Source: Paramacrobiotus metropolitanus (Eukaryota > Tardigrada > Eutardigrada > Parachela > Macrobiotidae). Taken from it: a DNA stretch of 64,000 nucleotides. Below are positions 10,778-23,678 of the stretch, one piece after another; the stretch's first letter is position 1; every line of letters starts with the position of its first letter. The stretch is from assembly GCF_019649055.1 (NCBI RefSeq), contig NW_026570382.1, positions 1 through 64,000 on the forward strand, given 5' to 3'. The position numbers were made by a program, and so were the translations under genes. The notes under the pieces are model-generated. The model made no database searches. It had not been told where the DNA came from and saw nothing but the letters and a program-made list of their open reading frames with translations.

Positions 10778-12034
10778 TTAAAGCACAGGCTCGGGTAGCT
10801 GCGAAAGCGCTTTTATCTTTTGGGGAACGCACTCGGGTGGTTCGGGAAATTCGCAGTCGGGTGTGGCATCCACGAAGCTCTGCAGCGGAATATCCTCCGC
10901 CGTCAGACAGTACGGTGCAAACACCGCATTCACGGCCCGGTCGATCTCCTGCCGGTCGTAGGCCGACAATTTACTGGGCCGTATTCGGGTGCGTACGAAT
11001 GCCATCGGTACTCTGCAGATGCCGGTGGCCAGGTTGGTCTCCGCACATCCATACTCAATGTAGTATTTGTCGTCTTTATGCAGCACCGCCACAAAATGCG
11101 TTGGGACTATGAGAGAAACAAAAAAATATAATGGTAACCATTGCATGGTGTTCAGTTAGCCAAATAAAGAAAACAACGAAGAACATACTGGGAATATAAC
11201 TGCTGCGTGACAAGTAAACATCGCCTCGCTCCGTTCCATCGCGTCCGACGCTGCCGACCCAGTACCAGAACTGACAGACGCCGGGTTCCGTTGGATAGTA
11301 GTGCGATCCCACTGTCCACTGGTATTCCGCCAGGATACTGGTCAGCGGTACCACCGTCCGGCTGATCTTGTGCACGTACAGTTTCTCGTTGAGGCCGTGC
11401 GGTACGAATGGTGAAGTAAGTGCCCGGTAGGTGTACCACAGTCCGTGCGTCTGCTTATACAAACCATGAGGTTGTTTCGACATCTACATGTATATGTGCA
11501 TATACCTTTGAATATTAAGCGAGAAACCATTATAAACCACCACTAGACCTTTAACAACCACTGCCTAAAAAATAAATGAGACTTTTTGAAAATTGTTTTA
11601 AGCTGATGCTTCGTATATTACTTCGCATAACAGATTCTTAGTCCGATTACGAATGCGATATCAAATTGGTAGACGTAATAGTATGCCATACATACAGACT
11701 ATTATAAAATACACATAGATACACATAGATATAAAGGTCCGAGTGCAAGGTGTGCGTTAAAAGTTTTGTATCTTTTCAAATATTAATGCGCAAATAATTT
11801 GAATTCGCAATATACCTTTTCCGGCTCGAGACTCTCCATTGCCGGCATCACATTGGGAAGACCACATAGTCGACCGTAGGCCACATCCGGTGTGGCATAA
11901 ACCGAGGCATTATACTTGCCAACGACGTATGCGCTGGCTCCTGGTGTCTCGTACGAAACGAGCCCATAACCGCCGGAAAAAATCGAACAACACAAGGAGT
12001 TGAGCAGATTTTTAATATTATCACTTTCTAACAA
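10778..12034 (-). CDS. Lipocalin-like secreted protein, copy B
   Basis: Minus-strand exons: a first exon ending at 11816, then 11450..11189 (262 nt) and 11106..10778 (329 nt). The last two are exactly the lengths in copy A, and the splice phases match. Conserved blocks: CGLPNVMPAMESLEPEK, HGLWYTYR, WYWVGSVGRDGTERGD, KYYIEYGC, DIPLQSFVDATPDCEFPEPP, ending LPEPVL. The 5' end is unclear. Either translation starts at 12034 (MLESDNIKNLLNSLCC), or a separate signal exon lies upstream: an in-frame ATG run PLAMVLLAI ends in GTAAGA near 12090 and can be joined to a TTAG acceptor at about 12029. The Cys pattern matches copy A. Ligand and function are unknown. Confidence 0.68.
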
Positions 12035-12571
12035 GCTGACGTTATTTAACTACTGGAGTGATATTTCTGTTATAGTGAAAACAATTCTTACTGATTGCGA
12101 GCAGCACCATGGCTAAAGGCGATAACGGCAGGTGGGCATGATAATCCATTTTGCGGATAATATCTGCGGTACTTTGTATATTTATTAACGAATACAAAAA
12201 AAGGTTCAAATCTGCCGCTAAAGATATAACCAGCAACCGGTAGAATATTTACGAGTACGGATTCAGCCAAATAAAATGCTACGGTATTGCACTGACTGCA
12301 CCAGCTTGTCCCGGTCGCACAGTAGCGGAGATGTTATGTAGTTTTGTCGTTGCGTAACAGTAATTATGCACAAACATATTACACATAACACAGGATCCAG
12401 ATTGTGTCACTAGGGCAGATGCATAACGCGGGTGTGACATAATACTTTACGAATAATTCACGCAACGTCCACACCTTCCCGAGATGCAGATTGGTCTTGC
12501 TGCAATTCTCACCGTCGACGATCTGCAATTTGTGTAATTATAATAATTATAATATTATTGTAGTATATACC
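12035..12571. other. Divergent spacer between copies B and C
   Basis: Contains the candidate minus-strand signal-peptide exon of copy B (about 12091-12151), the promoters of both genes, and nothing else I can support. Confidence 0.4.
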
Positions 12572-14224
12572 ATGAATATGCGATTTGCTATCCTTGGTAA
12601 GTGAAGATCAGCAAGTGCCTTTTAAAAGATTCCCTGTAATTATTTGACTGTTATTGATTTAAGATTTTGTAGCAGCAAACGACATTAATACAACATTAAT
12701 TCTGTACTCGACATTCAGTAAGACTGCACAAATTAATTGTTTGTTTTTAGTTATGGGGACAATCAGCGTCCTCGTCCAAGCTGCCAAAAAATCCGAATCT
12801 CCGCTGTATCCACCCTCACCGGAATTTGGTTATGGCCAGTTTTCCCGGCAATTATGTGGATTTCCTAATGAAATTCCGGGACTTATTAACCATCGTCCAA
12901 AAGACGTAAGCCAACGGTGTGCACGTACTGTTTTTCAGCTACCTATTGTATACACCGCTTTTATCCACAAAGTTAATACATGTAATCCTCGTTTTTAAAA
13001 TTAATTTAAACACTAACTAAATACAGGTTTTGAAAATTAAATAATTTTATTAATTATTAAACAATATAATAATAAAAATATGATCTTATTAAATTTAACA
13101 CTGAATATCGCTGATATGGATGTATAAAACTAATAAAACAAATTAATGAATGAGTAATTTATTTTGGTACAAATAGATACACGGATTATGGCACACCTAC
13201 CGGCAAGTGTTACCCGGCGGGATACACATGACCAACTCGCGGGTATTCATTTACGGCATTAAATCCACGGTGGTGCCCTTGACCGATATCCCAGCAGAAT
13301 ACCAGTGGCAAGTGGGCGCGGCATATTTTGCACCGGACAACACCTGCCATTATGGCTTCTGGGTAGGACCCGTGGGGCGGGACGGAAGTCAACTGTTCGA
13401 TGAATACTTATCGGATACCGGCTACGCACCAAGTACGGAGCGCCGCTTAATTTTTTTGAATATGATTCAGCACAAACCGTTCGGAAAGTAATTTGCCTGC
13501 ATAATAATAATTAGAAATAAGAACGTAATTTGCCATACATTGATACACTGTTACGCTTTGCAATCCCACCACACAATAATTTAGTCGAGAAACGAATTTA
13601 AAAATCGCCAGAACCGATTTTATTATCACCAAAGCCGGGATTATCAGTCCAACTCTGTTACAGTGGATTTGCTTTCCGTTATTTATTCGCTAATACTAAG
13701 AATTATTAAAATTCAATGGATTAATATTATGTACAAGGATTGTGGTTGATGACGTTAAATTTAATTAATGGACAATTATTTAATTTTTATTATTAGGGCC
13801 ATGATATTTTCTTTGAACGTTTTTGGGATTTCACTGAGATGAGGAGTAATTTGTTTGTTTATTTCTTACAGGCGCATCAAATTTGGTTGCCCTTCTATAT
13901 GACTACAACAAATTCTCCATCGATTACGGTTGCGCTAAACCCAATCTGCGCACCGGCTTATGCGAGCAGCCGGTGGTGTTCGTCAACACACGGAAGCGGC
14001 CCAGCAAGATGACGTACAGCGAGAAGGCCGAAGTGGACCGCGCGATCAATTCCGTGTTCACTCCGTACTGCATCAGTGCGGAGGACATCCCGCTGCAGAC
14101 CTTCAACGATGCCAAGCCGGATTGCACGTTTCCCTCACAGCCCGGATGTGTCGCCAAGAAAATACAAAGCCTCTACGCATTACAAGAGGTCCCGGCTAAG
14201 ATAACAGAATTCAGTGATCACTAG
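12572..14224 (+). CDS. Lipocalin-like secreted protein, copy C
   Basis: Four clean exons (12572..12596, 12751..12905, 13177..13432, 13872..14224) in phases 1, 0, 1 encode 262 residues. The signal peptide is MNMRFAILVMGTISVLVQA, split by the first intron. It continues PLYPPSPEFGYGQFS, then CGFPNEIPG, the GxW motif HGLWHTYR (Trp65), FWVGPVGRDGSQ, DYNKFSIDYGC, VNTRKRPSKMTYSEKAEVDR, and TPYCISAEDIPLQTF with the final DC. With copy G, which shares the YPPSPE segment and exon 3 length (256 nt), it forms one subgroup. This copy has the fullest set of conserved features and is the best model for the family. An extracellular ligand-binding role is inferred from the fold family only. Confidence 0.8.
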
Positions 14225-15786
14225 GAATCTCGTTCCGAAAATGAAATAATTATTGTACTTGTGTACATACTAAGTAGTTTTTTTGTTCTACATGCAAAAT
14301 GCATTTCATTCGACTGATCGTAAAAGAAAAAAATGTGTCAGAAATTAAAGAGGATATCACCCTATATTTAGCGACAAAACAGTGCACCAACGGCGCCTAA
14401 TTCTGCATGACCTTTATGAGTAAAATAAATACTGTACAACGCAAACCAAACAATTACGTTGAACAAGTGTCCGTTTTACAGCGCACCATTGCAACAGAAA
14501 AATAGTTCCTAGGCTAAGTTTTTGTTTTCGTTACAAAACAGTATTACCGCATACCTAAACTAAAACACAATCACGGTCGATCTGCACGTGTAAACCGATG
14601 AACTATTGTATCTCGTAATGGTGGAACTAATGATTACGCTGACGGTCGCAAGAGAAATGAAGCTCGCAGCTTACTGCTGGTTTCCTTTACTAGATAACAG
14701 CAAAAATAATTATAAAATCTTCGTAATAAAATTTTAATATTATGTTGGGTACGAATAATAGGTGCGATATTATTTGGTGCGCCATTAATATTATTGGGCG
14801 CGCCAAAGTAACATTATATTGCTAGCATTACATTATTGCTGTTTATATACTTTTTTGCCCTTTTATACATAATTATATAGACTAAATTTCCGATACTCCT
14901 AAATATGGACAACTAGCCCCAGAACTATTCTAAATAATTTTGGGTGAAATTAAGTTCTTAACAGGAAAAGGTATACTGGCGTGCACTAACAGACCGAACG
15001 ATGCGCATCGGATCGATCGGTGTGTAAATTAGATTTTTATTACAGAATGTGTTTTGATTTTCTGTCAGTTTTCGATGCTATCAAGTTATCAACCCGCACG
15101 GTAACCTCTTTAATTTTCTAAAATAAGTGGATAACCTGCTACAATGGCACAATAAATTTCCGTACAACAGGGCTGCCGTGACGATCACCCGGGATAACAT
15201 AGATGACGACCGGTTGGTCAGTATAAGGTGGGTTGGTGTTATCAACAGGGAGATTTGCATACGCCGAAGAAGGACATTCGCGCAGTACGTTTCAATTTTC
15301 ACAGTACATCGCTTACGCGGGTTAATTCCCTATTCGCATTGAATATTTTTTAATTTGAAGCCTTTACTTTCAGTCTGATTTCAGTATGTTTCAGTAAGTT
15401 TTAGTTTGGCCATTTTAAACTTTTATGTAAAAAATGCTCCTCAATTTTATGCGCCACTTTTGATTCTGACCCGATTCCAGAAATTAAATGAATAACGTAA
15501 ACGGTACAAAAGTTAACAGTCAATTAGTGTCAACGCTTCATTTGTAAATTTTTCAGTGCCGGTTAATTTGGTAGTCGGCCTCCGCTGAACGATTTTCGTT
15601 TCCAAAAGGTGCATGTACCGTACGGACACAATTCGAAATTCTATTCTTTAATTAACCATTTTTACCGGTATAAGGGGCTTCCAAACTGCGTTATTGATTA
15701 CTTCATAATAGCCTGTTATCCAATTAAGGCACGATTTGAGATGCTAAAAAAATTAAATCTTTAATGTGCTGTCAGTTGATACTGGA
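14225..15786. other. Intergenic between copies C and D
   Basis: AT-rich. Around 14750-14810 a short motif like ATTATTTGGTGCGCC recurs imperfectly with a GGCGCGCC variant. The overlapping open frames at 15081-15342 on the two strands have no domain signature. No gene is supported. Confidence 0.4.
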
Positions 15787-18700
15787 TCATGGATCTTCTA
15801 AAGTTAAACCAATGAGAAGATCAGTGTTGATACCCATGACTCGAAGCGTCGAGTTGGCGCAGTCTTGTGGCTGCAACGGTAAACTGCAGTCGGGCTTGTT
15901 GTCGTCGTACTGCTGGAGCGGGATATCGTCGGCTGACCGGCAGTAGGGCGCAAACACGGCGTCCACCACGCGGTCAATCTCCCTCTTTTCGTGGTATGAC
16001 AACTGGGTCGGGCGTACTCGGGTGCTGACGAAAACGATCGGGGAGGCGCAGATTCCCGTCTTCAGATTGGGACTGCTGCAGCCATAGTCGATGGAGTACT
16101 TCCGGTAATCGTACTTTATAGCCATAGTGCTTTGCGGATCTGATCGTGAATCAAATTACCATCATTAAACAGTTGTCGTGAACAGGTACATGGTAAAGTT
16201 TATCTAATCGTAAGTTATCAAAATCCAGCTTCAAACTGAAAATAATCAAAGGGCATCGACAAACGTGACAACAAACGCGCGTAATACTGACGTTTTGCTT
16301 ATACTAGTATTTATTTATGTGCTACTTGATGTTTACATGAATACGAGAGCATATGGCACAATAAAACGAAAAAATAAGCTGAACCAAGGTTTTGTCAAAA
16401 CGTTTTTGGAGATTTCTCTACATGAGCCATTTCTTTACCTAATACTCTTGGAAAAAGTCGATGCCTAGTAAATTATATATAAATGAAAAGTATCTATAGA
16501 AGAAAATTCAATAAATTTGATTTTCCGAATCAGTATTTTGCCGAAGCAAAATGTTATTATTTTGTGTTCAGGTTTAATTATTGTAGTTGAAGTATCAGGC
16601 ATGCGGGATACTTCGTATCCCGCATGCTAACAGGAAATTATTTAGCCAGTAGAGTATTCAAAAACAGTAAATTCCAGCCATATTGTAAAATGGTGTCGAG
16701 GGGAAAGAAATTCTTGTAGAATTAGCGCGTGCCACTGCATATTTATTAAACAGTATCCTTACACACTTACAGTAGCATATTGCAGTAATTCTTATTATTT
16801 GTTTGTATCGTCTATGGTATCCATGAATCATTAGCAGTATTAAGTGAAGCTGCAATAATCGTCTCTTACTGGGAGCATATGACGGATTGGTTTCCGAATT
16901 ATAATCGATCCCGATCTGGCTGCCGTCTCGTCCCACTGTACCGATCCAGTGGTCGTACTGACAGGTGTACGTGTTGCCGCCATCCGAGGAAGAATAATAG
17001 GAAGCCGGTAGCCATTGAATTTCGGCAAAGGTATTCGTCAACGGGACAGCACTGGCGTTCAGACCATAAACGCCGAAAATATCATTAAGAGTAGTCGTGC
17101 CATCAGAGGATTCTAGAATTCGGTAAATATACCATTGTCCATGCACCTACATTATAATGTATCTATATTTATTTCTCATGAGAAAAAAACCTTAATTAAT
17201 GTTACCGCTTCCGGACTCCACTGGGGGCACTGGAGCCCCGGCTGCTGGGAGGCTGGTGCTCTCTGTGATCGGCTGTGTGCGGTGACCGTGGGTCAGCGAG
17301 AAGCCGGCCGACCGGGGGTCGGCGGAAGAGAGCGACCAGTGCCCTGCGCAACCGAAGGCCCCTTTATTGAGCAGGTGCGAAATAACAGCACAAGAAAACA
17401 GCAGGGTGTGGCGGGTGGTAAAAGAACAGAGATCACTCGCGCGCACACGATATCTAAGGAGCAAAGACAGACAGCAGTGAGAACTGCAGAACCATGCAAT
17501 GCGAGCACACGAACAGTACCAAGTGCAAACAGCATGCCCGTGCATGACGGCGGCCGCTTTGATCTAAGCGCCACGGCGACGCGCAGCGCCACCAACAGAC
17601 TCACGTAACTCGCAACACACGGCGAAAGGAGACAGAGCGGGAGCGCATGTCCTCCAGCTAACATTAACATCAATTAACTCGTTAATTGTCATTTAATGTT
17701 ACCGCTTCCGGACTCCACTGGGGGCACTGGAGCCCCGGCTGCTGGGAGGCTGGTGCTCTCTGTGATCGGCTGTGTGCGGTGACCGTGGGTCAGCGAGAAG
17801 CCGGCCGACCGGGGGTCGGCGGAAGAGAGCGACCAGTGCCCTGCGCAACCGAAGGCCCCAAACAAAACCCCAAACAACCCAATATAAGAATTGATGAGCA
17901 GTTGCACGGTTCTGCGGATGTATTTGCTGAAGATTCGGAGTTCAATTGGGAGAAGGCAAAATCCGGCTATCTTTACGTCGCCAAGGCTGACGTCGTTACG
18001 TTGCCGATAAGGAGTGGTGCGGTGTTATGATCCCGGCGTGGTATGGCAGGATCCGTGGTATGTCAGCATCCAGTCAGGTTTTTCCAAGCAAAGTGCAACC
18101 ACCGCTAGTGACCTGCTTGCCGTCGGAAGTAAGCGCACCGGAGGTGGTGGCTTTGTATGCTGTCCGAGGAAGGTGCAACCGCTGCTGGGGTCTGCTTGCC
18201 GTCGGAGATAAGCACGGGAAGCACCGGAGGTGATGGCCTTGTATGTCGTCCGAGGAAAGTGCAACCGCCGCTGGGGGTCTGCTTGCCGTCGGAGGTAGGC
18301 GCACCGGAAGTGGTGGCCTTGTATGCCGTCCGAGGAAGGTGCAACCGCCGCTGGGGGTCTGCTTGTCGTCGGAGGTAGGCGCACCGGAAGTGGTGGCCTT
18401 GTATGCCGTCCGAGGAAGGTGCAACCGCCGCTGGGGGTCTGCTTGCCTTCGGAGCCGGAGGTAGGCGCACCGGAGGTGGTGGCCTTGTACGCCGTCCGAG
18501 GAAGGTGCCACCGCCGCTGGGGGTCTGCTTGCCGTCGGAGGTAACTGTGGCCGTCACTGCTGGCTTGCCTTGCCGTCCAAAGTAGGCGGTTGCAGTTAGT
18601 GGCACGCATTGTCGCTAGATGTAGGTGCAGTTGTGGCTGGAGGCTTACCTACCTGTTGGACACAATCCGGGCGTAGTTGCAGGTAATGTGTGGTCGTCGG

Positions 18701-21700
18701 AGGAGGATGTGGCCGTGGTTGAAGGCCTGCTTTGCCGTCCGCGGTAGGTGTAGCCGTCGCTGTTGGCTTGCCTTGCCGTCGGAGCTGGGTGCGGCCTTAG
18801 TTATAGCCTGCCCTGCCGTCCGAGGTGGTGCAACAGTCATGTTGGCTTTCATGCCGCCGGTGGGAGGGAAAGCCGTAGCTGGAACAACCCGCTTTGCCGT
18901 CGGAGGTGGTGGAGCCATCGTTGGTGGCTTGCTGTCCGCAAAAGTTGGTGACGACATAATTGTTGGCTTGCCCTTCCGTTGGAGAAAGGTGTTGCCGTCT
19001 TTGGTGTGCCTGCTTGCCGTCTGAGGAGGGCGTCGCCGTAGCTACGGAGCATGAGTCGCGTCCGTGGAAGCTGTAGCTGGCTTTAGTGGCCTGGTATGTC
19101 GTCCGAGGAAGGTGCAACCGCCGCTGGGGTCTGCTTGCCGCAGGAGGAAGGCGCAGCCGAAGTTGGTGGCCTTGTATGCCGTCCGAGGAAGGTGCAACCG
19201 CCACTGGGGGTCTGCTTGCCGTCGGAGGTAGGCGCAGCCGAAGTTGGTGACCTTGTATGCCGTCCGAGGGAGGTGCAACCGCCGCTGGGGGTCTGCTTGC
19301 CGTCGGAGGAAGGCGCAGCCGAAGTTGGTGGCCTTGTATGCCGTCCGAGGAAGATGCAACCGCCGCTGGGGGTCTGCTTGCCGTCGGAGGAAGGCGCAGC
19401 CGAAGTTAGTGGCATTGTATGCCGTCCGAGGAAGGTGCAACCGCCGCTGGGGCTCTGCTTGCCGTCGGAGGAAGGCGCAGCCGAAGTTGGTGGCCTTGTA
19501 TGCCGTCCGAGGAAGGTGCAACCGCCTCTGGGGGTCTGCTTGCCGTCGGAGGAAGGAGCAGCCGAAGTTGGTGGCCTTGTATGCCGTCCGAGGAAGGTGC
19601 AACCGCCGCTGGGGGTCTGCTTGCCGTCGGAGGTAGGCGCAGCCGAAGTTGGATGGCCTTGTATGCCGTCCGAGGAAGGTGCAACCGCCGCTGGGTGTCT
19701 GCTTGCCGTCGGAGGTAGGCGCAGCCGAAGTTGGTGACCTTGTATGCCGTCCGAGGAAGGTGCAACCGCCGCTGGGGGTCTGCTTGCCGTCGGAGGTAGG
19801 CGCAGCCGAAGTTGGATGACCTTGTATGCCGTCCGAGGAAGGTGCAACCGCCGCTGGGGGTCTGCTTGCCGTCGGAGGTAGGCGCAGCCGAAGTTGGTGA
19901 CCTTGTATGCCGTCCGAGGAAGGTGCAACCGCCGCTGGGGGTCTGCTTGCCGTCGGAGGAAGGCGCAGCCGAAGTTGATGGCCTTGTATGCCGTCCGAGA
20001 AAGGTGCAACCGCCGCTGGGGGTCTGCTTGCCGTCGGAGGAAGGCGCAGCCGAAGTTCGTAGCCTTGTATGCCGCCCGAGGAAGGTGCAACCGCCGCTGG
20101 GGGTCTGCTTGCCGTCGGAGGTAGGCGTAGCCGAAGTTGGATGACCTTGTATGCCGTCCGAGGAAGGTGCAACCGCCGCTGGGGGTCTGCTTGCCGTCGG
20201 AGGAAGGCGCAGCCGAAGTTGGTGGCCTTGTATGCCGTCCGAGGAAGGTGCAACCGCCGCTGGGGGTCTGCTTGCCGTCGGAGGTAGGCGCAGCCGAAGT
20301 TGGTGGCCTTGTATGCCGTCCGAGAAAGGTGCAACCGCCGCTGGGGGTCTGCTTGCCGTCGGAGGAAGGCGCAGCCGAAGTTCGTGGCCTTGTATGCCGC
20401 CTGAGGAAGGTGCAACCGTCGCTGGGGGTCTGCTTGCCGTCGGAGGTAGGCGCAGCCGAAGTTGGTGGCCTTGTATGCCGTCCGAGGAAGGTGCAACCGT
20501 TGCTAGCGGTCCGGTCTGCCGTCCGAAGGAGGTGCGGCTGTTAGGTCTGTGCCCGCTTGCCGTCGGAGGAAGGCGCCGCCGTAGGCGGGGGGCCTGCCTG
20601 CCGTCCGAGGAAGGTGCCCTTGATAGATCACCAGCTCGCTGTCGGATGTGTGCTCCGCCGAGGGGAATGAGCCTGTCAGCCGTCCGAGGAAGATGCGGCC
20701 GCCGTTAATGGGCCTGCTTGCGTCAGATATGGGGACAGCTATTCGTAGGCGGCCTAATTGCCGTCCATGGAAGGTGTGGCTGCAACTGGGGGCCTACCTT
20801 GCCGTCCGAGGATGGTGCAGCTCTCGTCAGTGGCCTAGTATTGCGCCCGGCTGTTGGAAGGGGGCTGTCGCTGTCGGAGGTAAAGCGGCCGTAGTTAGGG
20901 TGCTTCGTTGCTGTCCGAGGGAGATGCAGCCGCAGTTGAAGGCCTGTGTTGCCGTTAGAGTCACGTGCAGCCGTTGGCGGTGGCTTGACTGACGTCGTGG
21001 TTAGGTGCGAGTCGCCACCGTAGTTGGAGGCCTGCCCTGCCGTCCAATGAAGGGCTCGCGTCAAAACTGGTGCAGCTTTCCTTCGTGGCCTAGCTTCCCG
21101 ATAGGCCTAGCCACAGCAGATAATTGATGACGGGTGTAACTTGTCCGCTGAGCAGTGGTTGATCTTGGCCGCTTTTCCCTTCGCACTGATGGTTCTCCGG
21201 AGGGCCGCTTAACGAGCGAGTGGCGTTCAAGCTGAGTGCGAGCTGTTCGCTTGGCTCTTCGGATGCGGTGTGGATTTAGATGACGCATAAAGAGCTGCTC
21301 TGAAATTCTGGCGAGGATATAACCAGTCACCGATGGTGACAGTCTGACAGAACCTAGAAAGCGATAACGAGGAGCTGAGCCATCGCACAGATGGCAGCTA
21401 GAAAACAGCTATCGCAGATGCGCGGAACACGGCGCGCGGAACGGCTAAACATTCCGAAGTCCAAAATGCAGATCAAGGAAGATGGAAGATCTCGATTCCG
21501 AACAGAAAAGAACAGAGATCACTCGCGCGCACACGATATCTAAGGAGCAAAGACAGACAGCAGTGAGAACTGCAGAACCATGCAATGCGAGCACACGAAC
21601 AGTACCAAGTGCAAACAGCATGCCCGTGCATGACGGCGGCCGCTTTGATCTAAGCGCCACGGCGACGCGCAGCGCCACCAACAGACTCACGTAACTCGCA

Positions 21701-22761
21701 ACACACGGCGAAAGGAGACAGAGCGGGAGCGCATGTCCTCCAGCTAACATTAACATCAATTAACTCGTTAATTGTCATTAAATTTTTTGCTGTATTTGTT
21801 AGTTATGCTACTGTAAGTACATCACCAAAACTGTCAGTCGAAGATTTTAAATTTTGGCAAAAGGTCCATCGTATCTTTTTCTAATTAAAAAATTAAAACT
21901 TAACTGTGCATTAGTGTGGCGGTGGTAGAATTTTCTTAATTTTAATGGCTGTTGCCTATTAAAGACTAATTTAATAAATAGTAAATGTAGGGAAAATTTT
22001 AATTTCAATTACGTACGTCTTCCGGTTTATGGCTTTCCCACGGTGGGAGCATATTGGGAAAGCCGCACTTTTTATGGTAGTAGCGGTCGCTGTTGCGGTA
22101 ATTGGGCTGCGCATAGGAAGAGTTGTAATACCTTTGAGCGGTGTTTCCATGTAGAGCTACGAACACAGGTACTTGTACAAATAAATTCAGGCAACCAAAA
22201 TATCTTTTAAAATTATAACTTTACTTGTTGTTATGCTTTTTATAAAATGCGTTGTAAACGCCTTGTATGATGCCAGTATAAGAAACACCTGGCTGTCTAT
22301 TTATAAAAAGTAGTTCTTTTAAATTTTAAATATTATTATTAGATATTGATGGCTTATGGAAATTTACAGTGTATGCGCAGATTTCGCCGATGCTACCCGT
22401 TTTCATTGCGGGAAGTCGAGAAAATGATCCACAAATATAATATTACTGTATTATTTATTGTATTAATGTATTATTACTAAAACTCCCAAATAAGTTTGTG
22501 TATTTATCATTTAAATCTTTGCTGTCATCCATACTGTAAGGAATAATTGTAGTGAATAGTAAATTAGTTACAATGTAAAACTTTTTTAAGTAGTTAAAGA
22601 ATTTGATCAGCGGCAGTAGCGTAATTATTCAAGTAACAGCACTGAATTGGTAATAAAAGGTACACAATACATCGGGCAGTTAAAGTGCCAGATCTCCATG
22701 ATCAGAACTTACAGGAAGTCGCCACGGCACACATTCCCAACAATATTCTGGCCAGCTTCAT
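15787..22761 (-). CDS. Lipocalin-like secreted protein, copy D (intron 2 carries a 4.6 kb insertion)
   Basis: Minus-strand exons 22761..22713, 22156..22017, 17146..16870 and 16139..15787 join in phases 1, 0, 1 and give 272 residues. The signal peptide is MKLARILLGMCAVATS. Then come the subgroup block YRNSDRYYHKKCGFPNMLPP, the GxW motif HGQWYIYR (Trp68), the strand CQYDHWIGTVGRDGSQIG, YRKYSIDYGCSSPNLKTG, RPTQLSYHEKREIDR, APYCRSADDIPLQQY and NKPDC, ending GLTLEDP. Exon lengths equal those of copy E (140 and 277 nt), which anchors the model. Intron 2 is about 4.9 kb because of the composite element at 17201-21779. All coding exons remain intact, so the gene could still work if the intron is spliced. 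Ligand unknown. Confidence 0.75.
16599..16627. repeat. Perfect 12 bp hairpin
   Basis: GCATGCGGGATA, five-base loop CTTCG, then the exact reverse complement. It lies in the last intron of copy D, between exons 3 and 4. Confidence 0.8.
17201..21779. mobile_element. Composite non-autonomous element: two head-to-tail copies, possibly rolling-circle
   Basis: A 162 bp left block (starting GTTACCGCTTCCGG) occurs at 17201-17362 and 17698-17859. A 274 bp right block occurs at 17420-17693 and 21506-21779. The insertion is therefore two copies of one element in direct orientation. A short copy (17201-17693, 493 bp) carries only 57 bp between the blocks. A long copy (17698-21779) carries 3.6 kb of tandem repeats there. 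The right block ends with a hairpin (CAATTAAC, TC, GTTAATTG) a few bases before its terminus. No terminal inverted repeats, transposase or reverse transcriptase are visible. A terminal hairpin, lack of TIRs, internal satellite and head-to-tail copies recall Helitron or Helentron-type non-autonomous elements, but the canonical CTRR end is absent, so the class is uncertain. It lies in intron 2 of lipocalin-like copy D. Confidence 0.7.
18066..21060. repeat. GC-rich minisatellite: 80/81 bp dimers of a ~40 bp monomer
   Basis: The core units read GCCGTCCGAGGAAGGTGCAA (first half) and GCCGTCGGAGGAAGGCGCAG (second half), two diverged versions of one ~40 bp monomer joined into an 80-81 bp dimer. Homogeneous dimers fill about 18080-18540 (mostly 80 bp) and 19090-20510 (81 bp). 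Between and beyond them (18540-19090 and 20510-21060) lie much more diverged monomers. Because 81 is a multiple of three and the units lack stops, long open frames appear in several frames on both strands (up to 484 codons on the minus strand). I regard these as non-coding. Confidence 0.9.
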
Positions 22762-23678
22762 AATATTGAAAAATAGTTGGAATTAATACTTTATTACATT
22801 AAAATGACGGAAAAGCAGAAATTGTGTGGTTTTCGGGTTTACTGATATAAATGCCCAACCATAAATCAAACTACAAGAGCGTAGTTCTGTTCGCAAACCA
22901 CAAATGGATGTGCTACCAAATTTTGAAAGGACGTAAAAATAAACACCCAACGGAAGTTACTACATTCACGTAATCCTGCTCGGTCAGACCCTTGCAGAAG
23001 CCCAGGAATTAGACCATACTTGGTCGTAGTTACAGTTATATGTTACATAAAGGTTTTTTCCTCAACCTAACCCGCATTCAATTTGTAACTGTGCAGTTGT
23101 TGTTATGAAATCCGCATGCTCAAAACCGGAATGACGTCATCGGTGCACTTCTGTAACAGACGGGCTTCCGTAACATCTTTGCGTTTAGCTGAGTTAGATG
23201 ACCTTTCCTTCACTCCGGTCAATTATTGTGATAGCCTGAACAGTCTTTATATAGATATAACAAATGTAAATATCTGTCAAAGAAGATATTTTCCCAGTAT
23301 ATTTTAGTTGTACCACGGTATAATATGTCATGTGTAATGTTTACGGTTTGTTCTCGTAGCATTTCTCAATCTGCAGTGAATATTCTTTTAATTCAAACCT
23401 TCCGTTTTAATCAAAAGTTTTGCCTGGGCCATTTTAAGCCGTGATGTGGAAAAACACAATTTGAAATGCTTCCTGTAGATCATGGCGAGAAATAAATTTA
23501 CGAATACCGTGAAAAAAATAAATTTTATCAATCAGTATCCGAAAAGCATGATCTGAGATATGGTCAGATACTCAGATCTGATGCTGGACCACGAATCCTC
23601 TGAAGTTAGATAGGGTTGAAATCACAATTTCAACCATTTCACATTTCAAGCTTCAGATCAATTTCATTGCAAATCATT
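22762..23678. other. Spacer between copies D and E
   Basis: AT-rich. The forward open frame at 23116-23307 has no domain signature. The MITE at 23611-23715 overlaps the end of this spacer and the 3' end of copy E. No gene is supported. Confidence 0.4.

Noticed and set aside
17161-17693. Short copy of the composite element read as a solo LTR
   Set aside because: The repeated blocks lie at opposite ends of each copy, with no TG...CA termini, primer binding site or gag/pol. Two direct copies of one element explain it better.
19042-20496. A 484-codon open frame on the minus strand, and several long plus-strand frames over the same DNA
   Set aside because: All arise from an 81 bp tandem repeat whose length is a multiple of three and which lacks stops in several frames on both strands. 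No start context, domain or codon preference supports coding.
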